Below, piece after piece: positions 17,186 to 25,941 of a stretch of DNA of 32,111 nt (position 1 is the stretch's first letter; every line of letters begins with the position of its first letter). Location of the stretch: positions 1-32,111 of the forward strand of contig JWZX01002036.1 of the NCBI GenBank assembly GCA_001275005.1, read 5' to 3'. Under the pieces are notes generated by a model. It was not told the origin of the DNA, made no database searches, and saw only the letters and a list, made by a program, of their open reading frames with translations. A program made the position numbers and the translations under genes. Source of the DNA: Chrysochromulina tobinii (Eukaryota > Haptophyta > Prymnesiales > Chrysochromulinaceae).

Positions 17186-17880
17186 CTTGAGTGCATCGAC
17201 CTTGGCGCCACGATCCAGGAGCGCCCGCGCAATCGCCTCACGCCTAAACTCGCAAGCCACCAGCAGCGCCGTCCCCCCGCGCGGGCCGACCGCGTTCACT
17301 TCCGGTCCCGCGTGGTCGAGGATTGCCAAGACCACCTCCTGCCTGTCCTCCCTGATCGCAAACTCCAGAGCGCTCACCCCACTATCGTCCCGGCGGGTAA
17401 CGTCCGCCCCGCGCTCAAGAAGCATTGCGACGACTGCAGTGTGCCCTCCGTGCGCCGCGGCCATGAGCGCCGCCATGCTTCGGTCGTTGGCCTGGTCGAT
17501 CAGCTCCGGCGTGTTGTCGAGGAGCGCTCGAAGCTCGTCGATCCGCCCAAACTGCGCCGCTTGCACGTGCGGTACAACTTCGAGCATGCGTCCCACTGAC
17601 GGCTCCACGGTCGGGAAGGGCCACAGCCGAATCACGCTGTCGGCGAGATTCCGCGCACAGAGGCGCAAGGCCTCCTCCCGCAAGGCCTCCTTTCGCTTGG
17701 ACGCGAAGCGCGCAGCCTCCCCCTTGGTCGCCGCCTTGGTCGCCGCCGTTGCCGCCGACTCGGCTGCGCCAACCCCCTCCGCAGACGGGACGAACTTGAG
17801 GAGCCGGCCGAAAGAGTTCTTGAGACCAGAGAGCAGCCCACCTCCACCACCACCGCGAGCTTCGGCGCCGGGCGCTCCCC
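17163..17880 (-). pseudogene. Ankyrin-repeat segment of a frame-disrupted multidomain gene
   Basis: This frame gives GLLSGLKNSFGRLLKFVPSA, an Ala/Lys/Arg-rich helix, then RLWPFPTVEPSVGRMLEVVP. Three to four ankyrin repeats follow: AAQFGRIDELRALLDNTPEL, DRSMAALMAAAHGGHTAVVA..LLERGADV, DDSGVSALEFAIREDRQEVV and GGTALLVACEFRREAIARAL..DRGAKVDALKN. Each shows the helix-turn-helix spacing and the G-T/S-AL-A pattern. The frame is not continuous with either neighbour. The RBR RING segment ends in another frame just upstream (about 17940) and the LRR segment begins in another frame just downstream (about 17185). No convincing GT-AG introns bridge the shifts. Ankyrin repeats would mediate substrate binding for an adjoining E3 ligase. 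Confidence 0.6.
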
Positions 17881-17929
17881 AAACGCGCGCTGCAGCACCC
17901 CGTCGACCTGGCGCCATCGGAGCGCCGAT

Positions 17930-19430
17930 GCCATTGGTTCACGACGGTTCTCGGCGGAAAGTATCCACCGTGCACCTCGCGGCAGTGAGGGTGCGCAACG
18001 CGGCCGCAGGGCTGAAAGCACAGCCAGCAGAACGCCACGTCGCAGCTGCTACACTTCATCGCGATGCAACCGTTTGGATCCGGGTCGCAGAACACCCCGC
18101 AAGATGGGCAGCTGAGGTTCAGGGCCTCGTGGAGCTCTGGCTGTATCGACTCGGGAGTGCACTGCACTTCTCCCTCGCCCGGCGTCTCCGTCGTCTCCAT
18201 CGTCTCGAGGTAGAGCCGCAGGGCATCTCCGAAGAGGAGGGGCTCGACCATGTTGCGGCAAAAGGAGAAGGGCTGCAGGTGGGCGCCGAGGCAGTCGAGG
18301 GCACCATTCGAACTGCGTAGCCTTGCCGAGCCAGCAAGGCTACAGATGTACCTTTGAAGGCATGCCGAGCAGATCAGGTGGCCCTCGGGGCAGGCGAGTC
18401 CGCGGAGCGTGCTGACCTCCTCGAGGCAAATGAGGCAGAGTGCTTGCTTGGCGGCCGATTCAGTAAAGGCCGAAGCAGCCGTGAGGAGAACGCGAAGGCG
18501 GGACCAGCGCTGCGTCGCAGGCGGCAGGTCTGCTACTGCAGGCGCCGCGGAGGAGTCCAGCACGCTCATGCGGAGCACGTCGGCAAGCTTGGAGGCCACC
18601 TCGTGCATCGTGAGCTCGAGCGCCTCGCACTTGGGTGCCAGCTCCAGCAGCGCCGCGCTCACAGCACGCGGGGCCGATGCCCCGGCGCTGCCGAGCTCGT
18701 GGAGGAGTCGGCCAAGACCGCGTAGGTCGGCATCGCGTGCGAGCGCTTTCTCGCCCAGCGTCGCTGACCCGGATGCCGGACGCACGTGCAGGCTGCCACA
18801 CGGTCGCAGCCACGCGCCCCCATCATGGCGGATGCCAACGGCTGCGGGTGTCACCGCGCCGTGCGCCTCTCCTGCCCCGTGCAGAGCGCACAGGCCCACC
18901 GCGACTCCGTGGAGCACGGTGAGGAGCGTCCGCGAACCATGGTGGCGTGCGAACCATGGGCCGGTCGCGTTTACGTCCGCAAAGGTGCCAAGCTCTGGCC
19001 ATCCGAAGAACAAGGCGCTCTTGGGCTCCACCGGATGGCGGGCGACCGCGCAGAGCCGTGCCATGTGCGGAAGCAACCCAAGCGTCTGAAGGCGATCGAC
19101 GGACTGGTCGTCGATGCGCTCGCTCAGCACCAGGGGCATCAGGGGCGCCGAGCTCGGATAGTGGAGGAGGCTGGGAAGATGCAGCACACCGCCGGACGGC
19201 GATGCTCGAAGAGCCTCCTCAGCCACTCGCCACGGGACTTGCTCGCAGACGATTGAGGCGCGATGAGTCAGGCTCGAATCTGGCAACGTGCGCCAGGATG
19301 GATGCGCCGGTTCGGAGTGTATCCGCCGCGGAGCGAGCGCCTGAGGGCTGATGATGGCTTCCCTCGGAGCGGGGACGGTGGTGACTGCCCTTCGGGGGAG
19401 AGGGCACTGGAGCGCCAGGAGCTGCTTGTT
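17930..19430 (-). pseudogene. Kinase-like plus RBR-type RING segment of the disrupted multidomain gene
   Basis: From about 19430 the frame gives a degenerate protein-kinase-like region: GVAVGLCALHGAGEAHGAVTPAAVG occupies the place of the catalytic loop (HGAVTP for HRDLKP), and RDADLRGLGRLLHEL follows, so catalysis is unlikely. At about 18437 a RING opens: CLICLEEV then CPEGHLICSAC. At about 18115-17965 comes CPSCGVFCDPDPNGC, IAMKCSSCDVAFCWLC and AHPHC. This matches the RING2 of RBR E3 ligases, with the catalytic Cys in NGC-IAMKC. After HGGYFPPRTVVNQWHRR the frame becomes implausible, while the next frame reads RWRQVDGVLQRAFGERPAPK, suggesting a one-base shift near 17940. A second shift in a GGT-rich stretch (about 17850) enters the ankyrin frame. 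If intact it would be a ubiquitin ligase. Confidence 0.6.
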
Positions 19431-20253
19431 TGGCGTCGCGTAGCAGCGCCGCCCTTGCATTGCGGTCAACCCGCGGCTCTGAGAGCGTGCCAGCGAGGCC
19501 GACGGGCGTGGCGGCGACCTCCTCGAGCTCATCGCGGATGGCCTCAACCATGCCCGATGGAGGCTCAACGTAGTCTGGAATGAAGCTGGGAAGCGGAGCC
19601 TTCTCCTTCTTGCCTAAGCGCTTGTGCTTGGGCTCCACGGCCGTGCTATCTGCGGGCTCCTCAATTTGAGCGCGCTCCACCTGCTCTGCCTCACCGCGAG
19701 ACACGTCCATTCGCGGTCGTCTCGTCGAGGGTTCAATGTAAACCTCCTCGGGGCTCATCGGCCTCGGCAGCGGTGGCGGCGGTGCGGGCGGCCCCACGGA
19801 GGGGTCGATGGCACTCGTGCTGCCAGCGTTGCCGCTGCCACCGTTGGGTCTTCGTAGTTTAATCTGCTTCCTGATTTCCATGGAGTGGCCTCGGGGAATG
19901 CCATCTTTTATGAGCTGGTCGTGCATCTCGTTTAGTTCAACGTCATCGTACTTCAGCAGTATTTCCAAGCTGCCGAAGCCGGCATTCTGCATGATTGCCG
20001 AGTAGGATGCCGCGTTCTGGCGCACATCAGGATGCGTAAATTTTCCCAGGAATCCGTCGAGCGTTTCGCCCACGCCCGCCGCGGTGAGGTCCTGTTGGCC
20101 ACCCATCACGGCGTCGGCCGACTGCAAACCGGCAGCGATGTGAGCTGCCATGTTATCTGCCGCGATGTCCGCAGCGAGCACGCCGTAATCAATGCCGGCG
20201 TCGTGAGCGCCTGCCATGGGGCCAGGTTTTCCGGGGGCACCATGTGGCGGCAT
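19219..20253 (-). CDS. SAM-domain-like protein, possibly the 5' part of the disrupted gene
   Basis: The ATG at 20253 opens MPPHGAPGKPGPMAGAHDAG; a second ATG (MAGAHDAG) is 36 bases on. Residues about 65-135 resemble a SAM domain: FLGKFTHPDVRQNAASYSAI, FGSLEILLKYDDVELNEMHD and GIPRGHSMEIRKQI, with the usual closing G...GHR.KI helix. A proline-rich linker and the basic KHKRLGKKEK follow. The last about 80 residues (SHHRPRSEGSHHQPSG) look out of frame, and in this stretch another frame begins the kinase-like segment. A single SAM-kinase-RBR-ankyrin-LRR gene is therefore plausible, with a splice or a frameshift at about 19300-19450. If it is separate, the C-terminus given here is uncertain. SAM domains mediate protein oligomerisation. 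Confidence 0.5.
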   Translation of the reverse strand: MPPHGAPGKPGPMAGAHDAGIDYGVLAADIAADNMAAHIAAGLQSADAVMGGQQDLTAAGVGETLDGFLGKFTHPDVRQNAASYSAIMQNAGFGSLEILLKYDDVELNEMHDQLIKDGIPRGHSMEIRKQIKLRRPNGGSGNAGSTSAIDPSVGPPAPPPPLPRPMSPEEVYIEPSTRRPRMDVSRGEAEQVERAQIEEPADSTAVEPKHKRLGKKEKAPLPSFIPDYVEPPSGMVEAIRDELEEVAATPVGLAGTLSEPRVDRNARAALLRDAKQAAPGAPVPSPPKGSHHRPRSEGSHHQPSGARSAADTLRTGASILAHVARFEPDSSRLNRLRASPVASG

Positions 20254-20420
20254 TGGGCCACTTTACGATTCTCGTGCGTGATCAATAACAAGTGTAATTA
20301 ATGCATCCCTGAGAACGGATTTCGTCAATTTCGGAGAATTTTGCTGTTTCTACCTGCATGTGTCTCCCTTCGGGGTCTTGTATTGTACATGTATTGTCTT
20401 CTCTTCTGTGCTTTGATCTG

Positions 20421-20453
20421 TACGTGTTGTGTGTATTCATATGAAGGGAGGCA
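20421..20453 (+). repeat. Left copy of a direct repeat flanking the SDR gene
   Basis: The sequence TACGTGTTGTGTGTATTCAT, followed by ATGAAGGGAGGCA, recurs at 21389-21425 as the same 20 bases, then AAGA, then ATGAAGGGAGGCA. The left copy overlaps the candidate ATG at 20441; the right copy lies about 150 bp after the stop codon. Confidence 0.85.
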
Positions 20454-21238
20454 GTCAGGGAATGGAGGCCACTCTGCCAGCACCGACTGACGTTGGCGGC
20501 GGAGCACCAGCCACACTCGGTGCGGGAGCGGACGGCGATCACCGCGGTTTCACGTATTTCATCACCGGCGCCTCACGGGGGATCGGGCTCGAGTTCGCTC
20601 GCGTGCTGCTGAAGCGCGGAGACAGTGTGATTGCAGCCGTGCGGGATCCGGCCGGAGCGTCGAAACTGGTGTCGCTAGCCGCGTCGGAGCAACGCCTGCG
20701 GATAGTGGATTTGGACGTCGCCGATCCAGACTCCCTCAAGACACTGCCGGAGCGACACGGTTCGACACCCGTCGACGTGCTAATTAACAACGCCGGGATG
20801 ACATCCAAGTCGAAGAAGATCGAGTCGATCGACGGCGCGGAGATGGCGAACGTGATGATGGTGAACTCCATCGCGCCGATGCTCGTGTCGTCTGCGCTGC
20901 TGCCGCACCTTCGGTCCGGCTCGCGGCGAACGATCGTGCAGATTTCGTCCATCATGGGCTCTATTGCCGGCAACAACACCGTAGAGTCGTCGTACGCCTA
21001 TCGCGCCTCGAAAGCAGCGTTGAACCAGTTCAACCGTTCCCTTGCAGCGGAGCTCCGCAGCGACGGGTTCACGTGCGTCGCGATGCATCCAGGCTGGGTG
21101 CGAACGGAACTGGGGGGCGCTGGCGGTCAACTATCCGTCGAAGAGAGCGTGGCCACCATGCTGCGCGTGATTGACGCACTGCGGGCAGACCAGACGGGCG
21201 CGTTCCTGAACTACGACGGAGCGCCTATAGCGTGGTAA
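20441..21238 (+). CDS. Short-chain dehydrogenase/reductase (C-factor-like SDR)
   Basis: A single exon encodes 265 residues from the ATG at 20441 (MKGGSQG); an ATG at 20462 (MEATLPAP) is an alternative. Classical SDR features appear in order: the Rossmann dinucleotide motif TGASRGIG (residues 42-49), DLDVADPDSL after beta 4, NNAG (116-119), the catalytic Ser in QISSIMG (about 169-170), and Y187-xxx-K191 in YAYRASKAALN. PGWVRTELGG follows. The overall pattern, with a short loop after NNAG and the GAFLNYDG end, is closest to C-factor/carbonyl-reductase-like SDRs, probably NADP(H)-dependent, soluble and cytosolic. The substrate is unknown. The gene is intronless and bracketed by direct repeats about 970 bp apart, so local duplication or insertion of a gene unit is possible. 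It diverges from the SAM-like gene by 187 bp. Confidence 0.9.
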   Translation: MKGGSQGMEATLPAPTDVGGGAPATLGAGADGDHRGFTYFITGASRGIGLEFARVLLKRGDSVIAAVRDPAGASKLVSLAASEQRLRIVDLDVADPDSLKTLPERHGSTPVDVLINNAGMTSKSKKIESIDGAEMANVMMVNSIAPMLVSSALLPHLRSGSRRTIVQISSIMGSIAGNNTVESSYAYRASKAALNQFNRSLAAELRSDGFTCVAMHPGWVRTELGGAGGQLSVEESVATMLRVIDALRADQTGAFLNYDGAPIAW

Positions 21239-21617
21239 ATAGGTAATCATGGAAGGAAGAAGGTGGCGCGCAACTGTGATCGCGAGCATGAGAATGAAGC
21301 GACTGTGACGTGTGCGAGGTGTTGCCCTTCACGCTTTGAGTTTGGTCTGTGCGCGTGTTGGTGTGTTGTATGTAATGAATGTGCTGCTTACGTGTTGTGT
21401 GTATTCATAAGAATGAAGGGAGGCATCCCGTAATGTTGTTTCGACTATTTAGCTTGCTTGTGCCGGCAACAAATTATTTGCGAAATCCGATGCATAAATG
21501 AGCTCCCATGGACACACACTCAACTCACTTGCCCTTCCGCCGTCCGTACCACGTAGTACTTCAAAGTAGAAGTGTGGAGCCCTCCGCCCTTGAAGAGTGC
21601 CCCGATTCAGGCCTGCC
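21239..21617. other. Intergenic 3' of the SDR gene, containing the right flanking repeat
   Basis: These 379 bp lie between converging genes. The stretch 21340-21425 is T/G-rich and includes the right copy (21389-21425) of the direct repeat flanking the SDR gene. No coding signal is seen. Confidence 0.5.
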
Positions 21618-22739
21618 TCAAAGTGATGCAGGGGCGGGCAGCGGCGCGAAAGCATCGCAGAGGCCGATCAGGTCTCCTGCCGTCAGCATGTCGAAGTCGA
21701 CCGAGAGGACGTCGTCTTCGCTCTCTCGAGGCAGCTCGACGGGCTCGATTGACTCGATGAAGGGTGTCATTAGAGTCAGGCCTAGGAGTGGCGCCGCGTC
21801 CACAACCTCCACATCTGCGGGCTCCGCCTGGTCGCTGAGAGTCGCAAAAGAGAGTCTCACGGGCGGCAGCAGCGCCACGCCCATAGGGAGGAACTCGAAC
21901 ACCCCGCTGGAAAGGCCCGTCTGCTTCCGCATGAACGCAGCCTGAAGTTTGACTTCGAGATAGCCCTGGTCCAAGTGCGCTCGGCGCACGCGCACTGGGC
22001 TCTCCAGTGCCCCGTGCATCATCTTGTCGCTCTCGCACGCTGCCCGCCGGAAGAGCTGGGCGATCAAGGGCATGATTGCCGCGAGGTCCTCGGGGTGTAT
22101 GAAGACTTGCCACGCAGGACCCGTGTTCTGATCGTAGGCTCGGTTGAGAGCTTCAAGGCTACACACGTCGTGCTCAAAGGCCGCATTCGAATAGAAGTGG
22201 TTCGAACCACTCGGCATGACTGTGCGTGCCATGCAGTAGCCGCGTGACGCGCCTACGATTTGAAGGATTTCGAACGGGTGCGGACTGACGGAGTCGTCAT
22301 CCGGCGAGGAGTCAAACTTGAACACGTCGGACAAGCGCAACCCTCTCTTCTCACAGGTGCGAGCGCACTCCATAAAGAGAGTGTGCGCGTTGCGATGCCG
22401 CGCTATTGCTGCCATGTGCTGCAGACAGAAGAGCTCCGCCTCAGCCGATTCGGTTGCGGAGACCTCTCGCCAAATGTGTCCTTGGCCGCCAGATGAGGCC
22501 GCTAAGTCACAGTCTCTGAACGCCGTCAAGGCCACTGATGGTCCTACCGCAGTGACCGTCTCAGCCTGCGTCGACGCCCTCTGCAATGCAAACTGTGCCA
22601 TGTTTTTTGGTATCTTTGTTGGCGCCTCCTCACAAATCAATCCGAGACGCGTGCAGCGCGCACACGGCTCTCCTGATGTAAAGTTGCAGCGGACCTTGGA
22701 CACCTTGCAAGCCTTGCAGACGCGTGCTGGGGGCGGCAT
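21618..22739 (-). CDS. Zn2Cys6 (Gal4-type) transcription regulator with PAS-like region
   Basis: From the ATG at 22739 the protein has 373 residues. Cysteines 8, 11, 18, 26, 29 and 36 form C-x2-C-x6-C-x7-C-x2-C-x6-C with basic residues between (CKACKVSKVRC), a textbook binuclear zinc cluster for DNA binding. Residues about 150-270 look PAS-like: EILQIVGASRGY, FYSNAAFEHDVCSLEALNRA, AWQVFIHPEDLAAIMPLIAQ, and a beta-rich segment ending VFEFLPMG. The C-terminus is acidic and hydrophobic (ELPRESEDDVLSVDFDML), typical of an activation region. Zn2Cys6 proteins are best known from fungi, where some regulators also carry a PAS domain. A nuclear regulator sensing a small signal is inferred. The frame stays open about 150 bases upstream to a TGA without another ATG, so ATG 22739 is the best start, although an upstream exon cannot be excluded. 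Confidence 0.8.
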   Translation of the reverse strand: MPPPARVCKACKVSKVRCNFTSGEPCARCTRLGLICEEAPTKIPKNMAQFALQRASTQAETVTAVGPSVALTAFRDCDLAASSGGQGHIWREVSATESAEAELFCLQHMAAIARHRNAHTLFMECARTCEKRGLRLSDVFKFDSSPDDDSVSPHPFEILQIVGASRGYCMARTVMPSGSNHFYSNAAFEHDVCSLEALNRAYDQNTGPAWQVFIHPEDLAAIMPLIAQLFRRAACESDKMMHGALESPVRVRRAHLDQGYLEVKLQAAFMRKQTGLSSGVFEFLPMGVALLPPVRLSFATLSDQAEPADVEVVDAAPLLGLTLMTPFIESIEPVELPRESEDDVLSVDFDMLTAGDLIGLCDAFAPLPAPASL

Positions 22740-23230
22740 GCACAACGGTTTGGCGGCCGATCCAGGGCGCAATTGTCGACACCTGGGGCACGATCGTGTG
22801 TCGATGATGAATGTTTTCGACGGACCCGGGGGGAGTCGCGCAGAGGGATCGATGTGGCCCTGCTTCTGGAGTTGGTCCGTCCGTTCTTTCACGCTGTTGA
22901 TGTGTATTCACACCATCACGTAAAAACAGCAATACTTGTACTGGACTCTCGAAATGAAGACAGGCAGGCGGCGAGCTGAGAAGCTACAGCCAAAAAAGAG
23001 AAAGTGCGGCGAGACCCACGTTCACTCAACCCACCGTTCATTCAACCACACGCGCCACACGTCTACCTCCGAGCTAACAGCGATATCGATGTGACACAGA
23101 TGTGTCCCGGTCACGTGCCCAGCAGTGGGCTCCACGTTAGGCTCCACCGCCCGACGTTTTTTTGATTACAATTGTACTGTATGAATTGGGGTTGAATTGG
23201 GGTGTCTGGAAACGTCTCCGCACTCAGGGG
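22740..23230. other. Upstream region of the Zn2Cys6 gene and 3' flank of the large low-complexity gene
   Basis: These 491 bp hold the probable 5' leader and promoter of the Zn2Cys6 gene. 22740-22890 is still open in its frame but lacks an ATG. A TGTGTATTCA core near 22906-22915 resembles the SDR-flanking repeat. A poly-T run lies at 23157-23163. No gene was recognised. Confidence 0.4.
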
Positions 23231-25895
23231 TCACCGCACGCCCACGCGCACATCGAAGACATCGCCTGGGCGCGCGCCTCTTGGGACGAGAGCCGAGAGC
23301 GTGCCACCACCAAGCTCGCTAGGCACGCGCACCTCGAGGATGCTGCCCGGACCAGCCCACATGGGCACCTCTACCTCGAATACGTCCTCGTCGTCCTCGT
23401 CGTCCTCGTCGTCCTCATCGTCCTCGTCGTCCTCGTACGCGTAACGGTACGGCGCGTCGTCACGGGCGTCATCATAGTCTTCATCCACCGCGTCCTCGTC
23501 CTCTTCTTGTGCGCCGTCTTGGGTTGCCGCCAAGGGGAGATGCGCCGATCGGAGCGCCGGCGCGGGCGCGGGCTGCGGCGGCTCGTCGTCGCTCCTGCAT
23601 GCAAGCGTCGTCCCGAGCATCGTCCCTAATTTGGGCTGCGGCGGCTCGTCGTCGTCGTCGTTGCCGCCGTTGCCCGCGACCGCCGTCCACCCATGCCTTC
23701 GCTTCCCACCGCGGGCTTCCACCTCCTCGCTCTCCTCTTCCTCCTCGCTCTCCTCTTCCTCCTCGGTCTCGCTCTCGTAGTCACTTCCGCTCTCACTCTC
23801 CCCCTCCTCCTCGTCCTCCTCGTCCTCCTCGTCCTCCTCGTCCTCCACGTCCTCCACGTCCTCGGCGCCCACACCAAACAGGTCGATAAGAATTTGCTGC
23901 ACCGCCGCCGCTTTCGCCCGGCTGCCCTGCGCCTGCCGCAGCATGTCCAGCAGCCCCGCCTTCTGAGCCTCGAACGTCGCTGCCTCCTCCGCCTCCGCCA
24001 TCGCCGCGGCAGCGCTGCCCGTTGCGTTCCCTTCGCGCTGTCGCAACGGGCGGCGACTCTGCCGGTAACCGTTCAGTAGCCTCTCGACCACCGCCGTAAG
24101 CGCTTGCGGCCCTCCCCCTTCGCCTCCGCCCGCGAGAGGAGGCGCAGACGAGACACAGACGATGAACTCCGCGCCCGGTGCGACGCCCGGCGGCACGCGT
24201 GTGAGGACGAGGCCCGATCCCTCCGGCAGCGCCACCACAAGCTCATCGCCCACGTGGGATCCCTCAGGGCACTCGACGATGATTTCATCGAAAGCAGAGC
24301 CTGCGCCGCCCGCAGCGCCGCCAGAGCCGTTGCGGCCGCCGCGGAGCGCGCCTTGCGCCGCGGCGTTTCCCCGCCCCCCCCCGACGCTCGGGTGAGATGG
24401 CGAGGCGCGCCCCTCGAGCGACGAACGATCTCGCTCGCGGGAGATCGCGCGGGAGATCGCGCGGCCTCCAAGCCCGCCGCCGCTGCCGCGAGCGTTTGAG
24501 CCGCCTCCCGGACCGCCGCCGTCTCGTTTGTGTCGGCCGTTCGGGGCTGGCCCTTCGAAAGGTCCGCCGGCTGTCTCGCCGCCGAGAACGCGCGAAAAGC
24601 TCCCCGCCGGCATCGCCGATCGCCCAGCACGGCGCCCGTCCACACGCGCGTCCGCGCGGCGCGAGCTTGTGGTATACAGCCCCGAGCGCGTCTGCGCCAA
24701 GGACCCTTCATTCCGCAGGGGCGAGGAAGCCCTGCCCTCCGCCTCCGCCTCGCCCGCGTTCATCTTGGGCCGATGACGCGTAAGCCTCTCGACCGATTCT
24801 TTTTGGACGGACGGGTCCAGTCGGTTGGCGCCGCTGCGCTTCCGCTCCTTCTCCTTCTCGTCCTCAGCGAGCCTCGCAAGGGCCTTCGAAGACTTGGGCG
24901 GTCTGTGGAGCCGCTCGATGCGCTGCATCAGGTCGGCCGCCGAGATGACGATGGCCGGCTTCGGCGCGCGCACTCGCTCCCCCTTGTGCTTTGTATGGGC
25001 ACCGTTGTGGGCGCCGCCGTTCTGATCGCCCAAGCGGCCAGCGTCGTTCGCAGAGACATGAGGCTGGGCTGGTGGTAACCACGACGGGCTGCGGCGACGC
25101 CGGTCGCTGCCTATTCGCTTCTGCTTGACGAGCGAGTTGAGGAAGGCTAAGGCCGTGGACCCACCACCAAGGGCCGGCCCGGCACCCAGGCCACTGACCG
25201 GCCCGCCGTCGTCGAGGGATGCGACGGCGCCCATCTCGGCGCCCATCTCGCTCGACGGCGGTGGCGGCGCACTGGTGGCGGCGCCCTTCCCGGCGCGCGG
25301 TCGGCTGTGGAAGCTGATTCCCTCGTTGAAGGTCACACGACGGACGGACCGGCGGCGCGAGGGGGACATGTGCGAGGGCGAGGTGCGGGGCGAGGCGCGC
25401 GAGGAGGGCGCGCGAGGAGGGGGCGAGCTGGCGCGGAAGGCCGTGTAGCCGGGCTCGCGCTCAACTCGGCGCGTCGTCTGCGCGCCGCACTCGGCTCGGA
25501 TGCCTTCGCCCGCGCCAAAGAGCGCCGCCGACCCAACGGAAGGGCCGGAAGCGGCTGCACCACGAGCACGCGGCGCATCGTTCTCATCGTCCAGAGCCGC
25601 CGCACGGGCAGCACGCGGCGCATCGTTCTCGTCGTCCAGAGCCGCCGCGTACTCAGCCGCAGACGAGGACGCCCGCGACGGCGCGGAGCGATCAGCCCTC
25701 GGGCCGCTGCCAGAGTAGGCGCGGGTCGGCGGCGGCATCACACCCGTCTTGAGCGCCATCTCGAGGCCCCTGCGCCGCGCGCCTCTGGCCAGCACGCGCT
25801 CGTCGTGTAGCCGCGCCACCGACGCCGCCATCGCCTTCACACTCAGCTTCGGGTGCGTCGCCGCCCAAGCCGCCATCGCCGCCGCCCCCGAATGA

Positions 25896-25941
<46 letters not shown>

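Noticed and set aside
22197-22210. Perfect 14-bp palindrome GTGGTTCGAACCAC
   Set aside because: It lies inside the coding sequence of the Zn2Cys6 gene (SGSNHF) and resembles a tRNA T-arm only superficially; no tRNA cloverleaf can be drawn around it.
22740-22892. Extension of the Zn2Cys6 gene to a GTG codon at 22892
   Set aside because: A GTG start is not expected in a nuclear gene; the ATG at 22739 sits just before the zinc cluster, as usual in this family.
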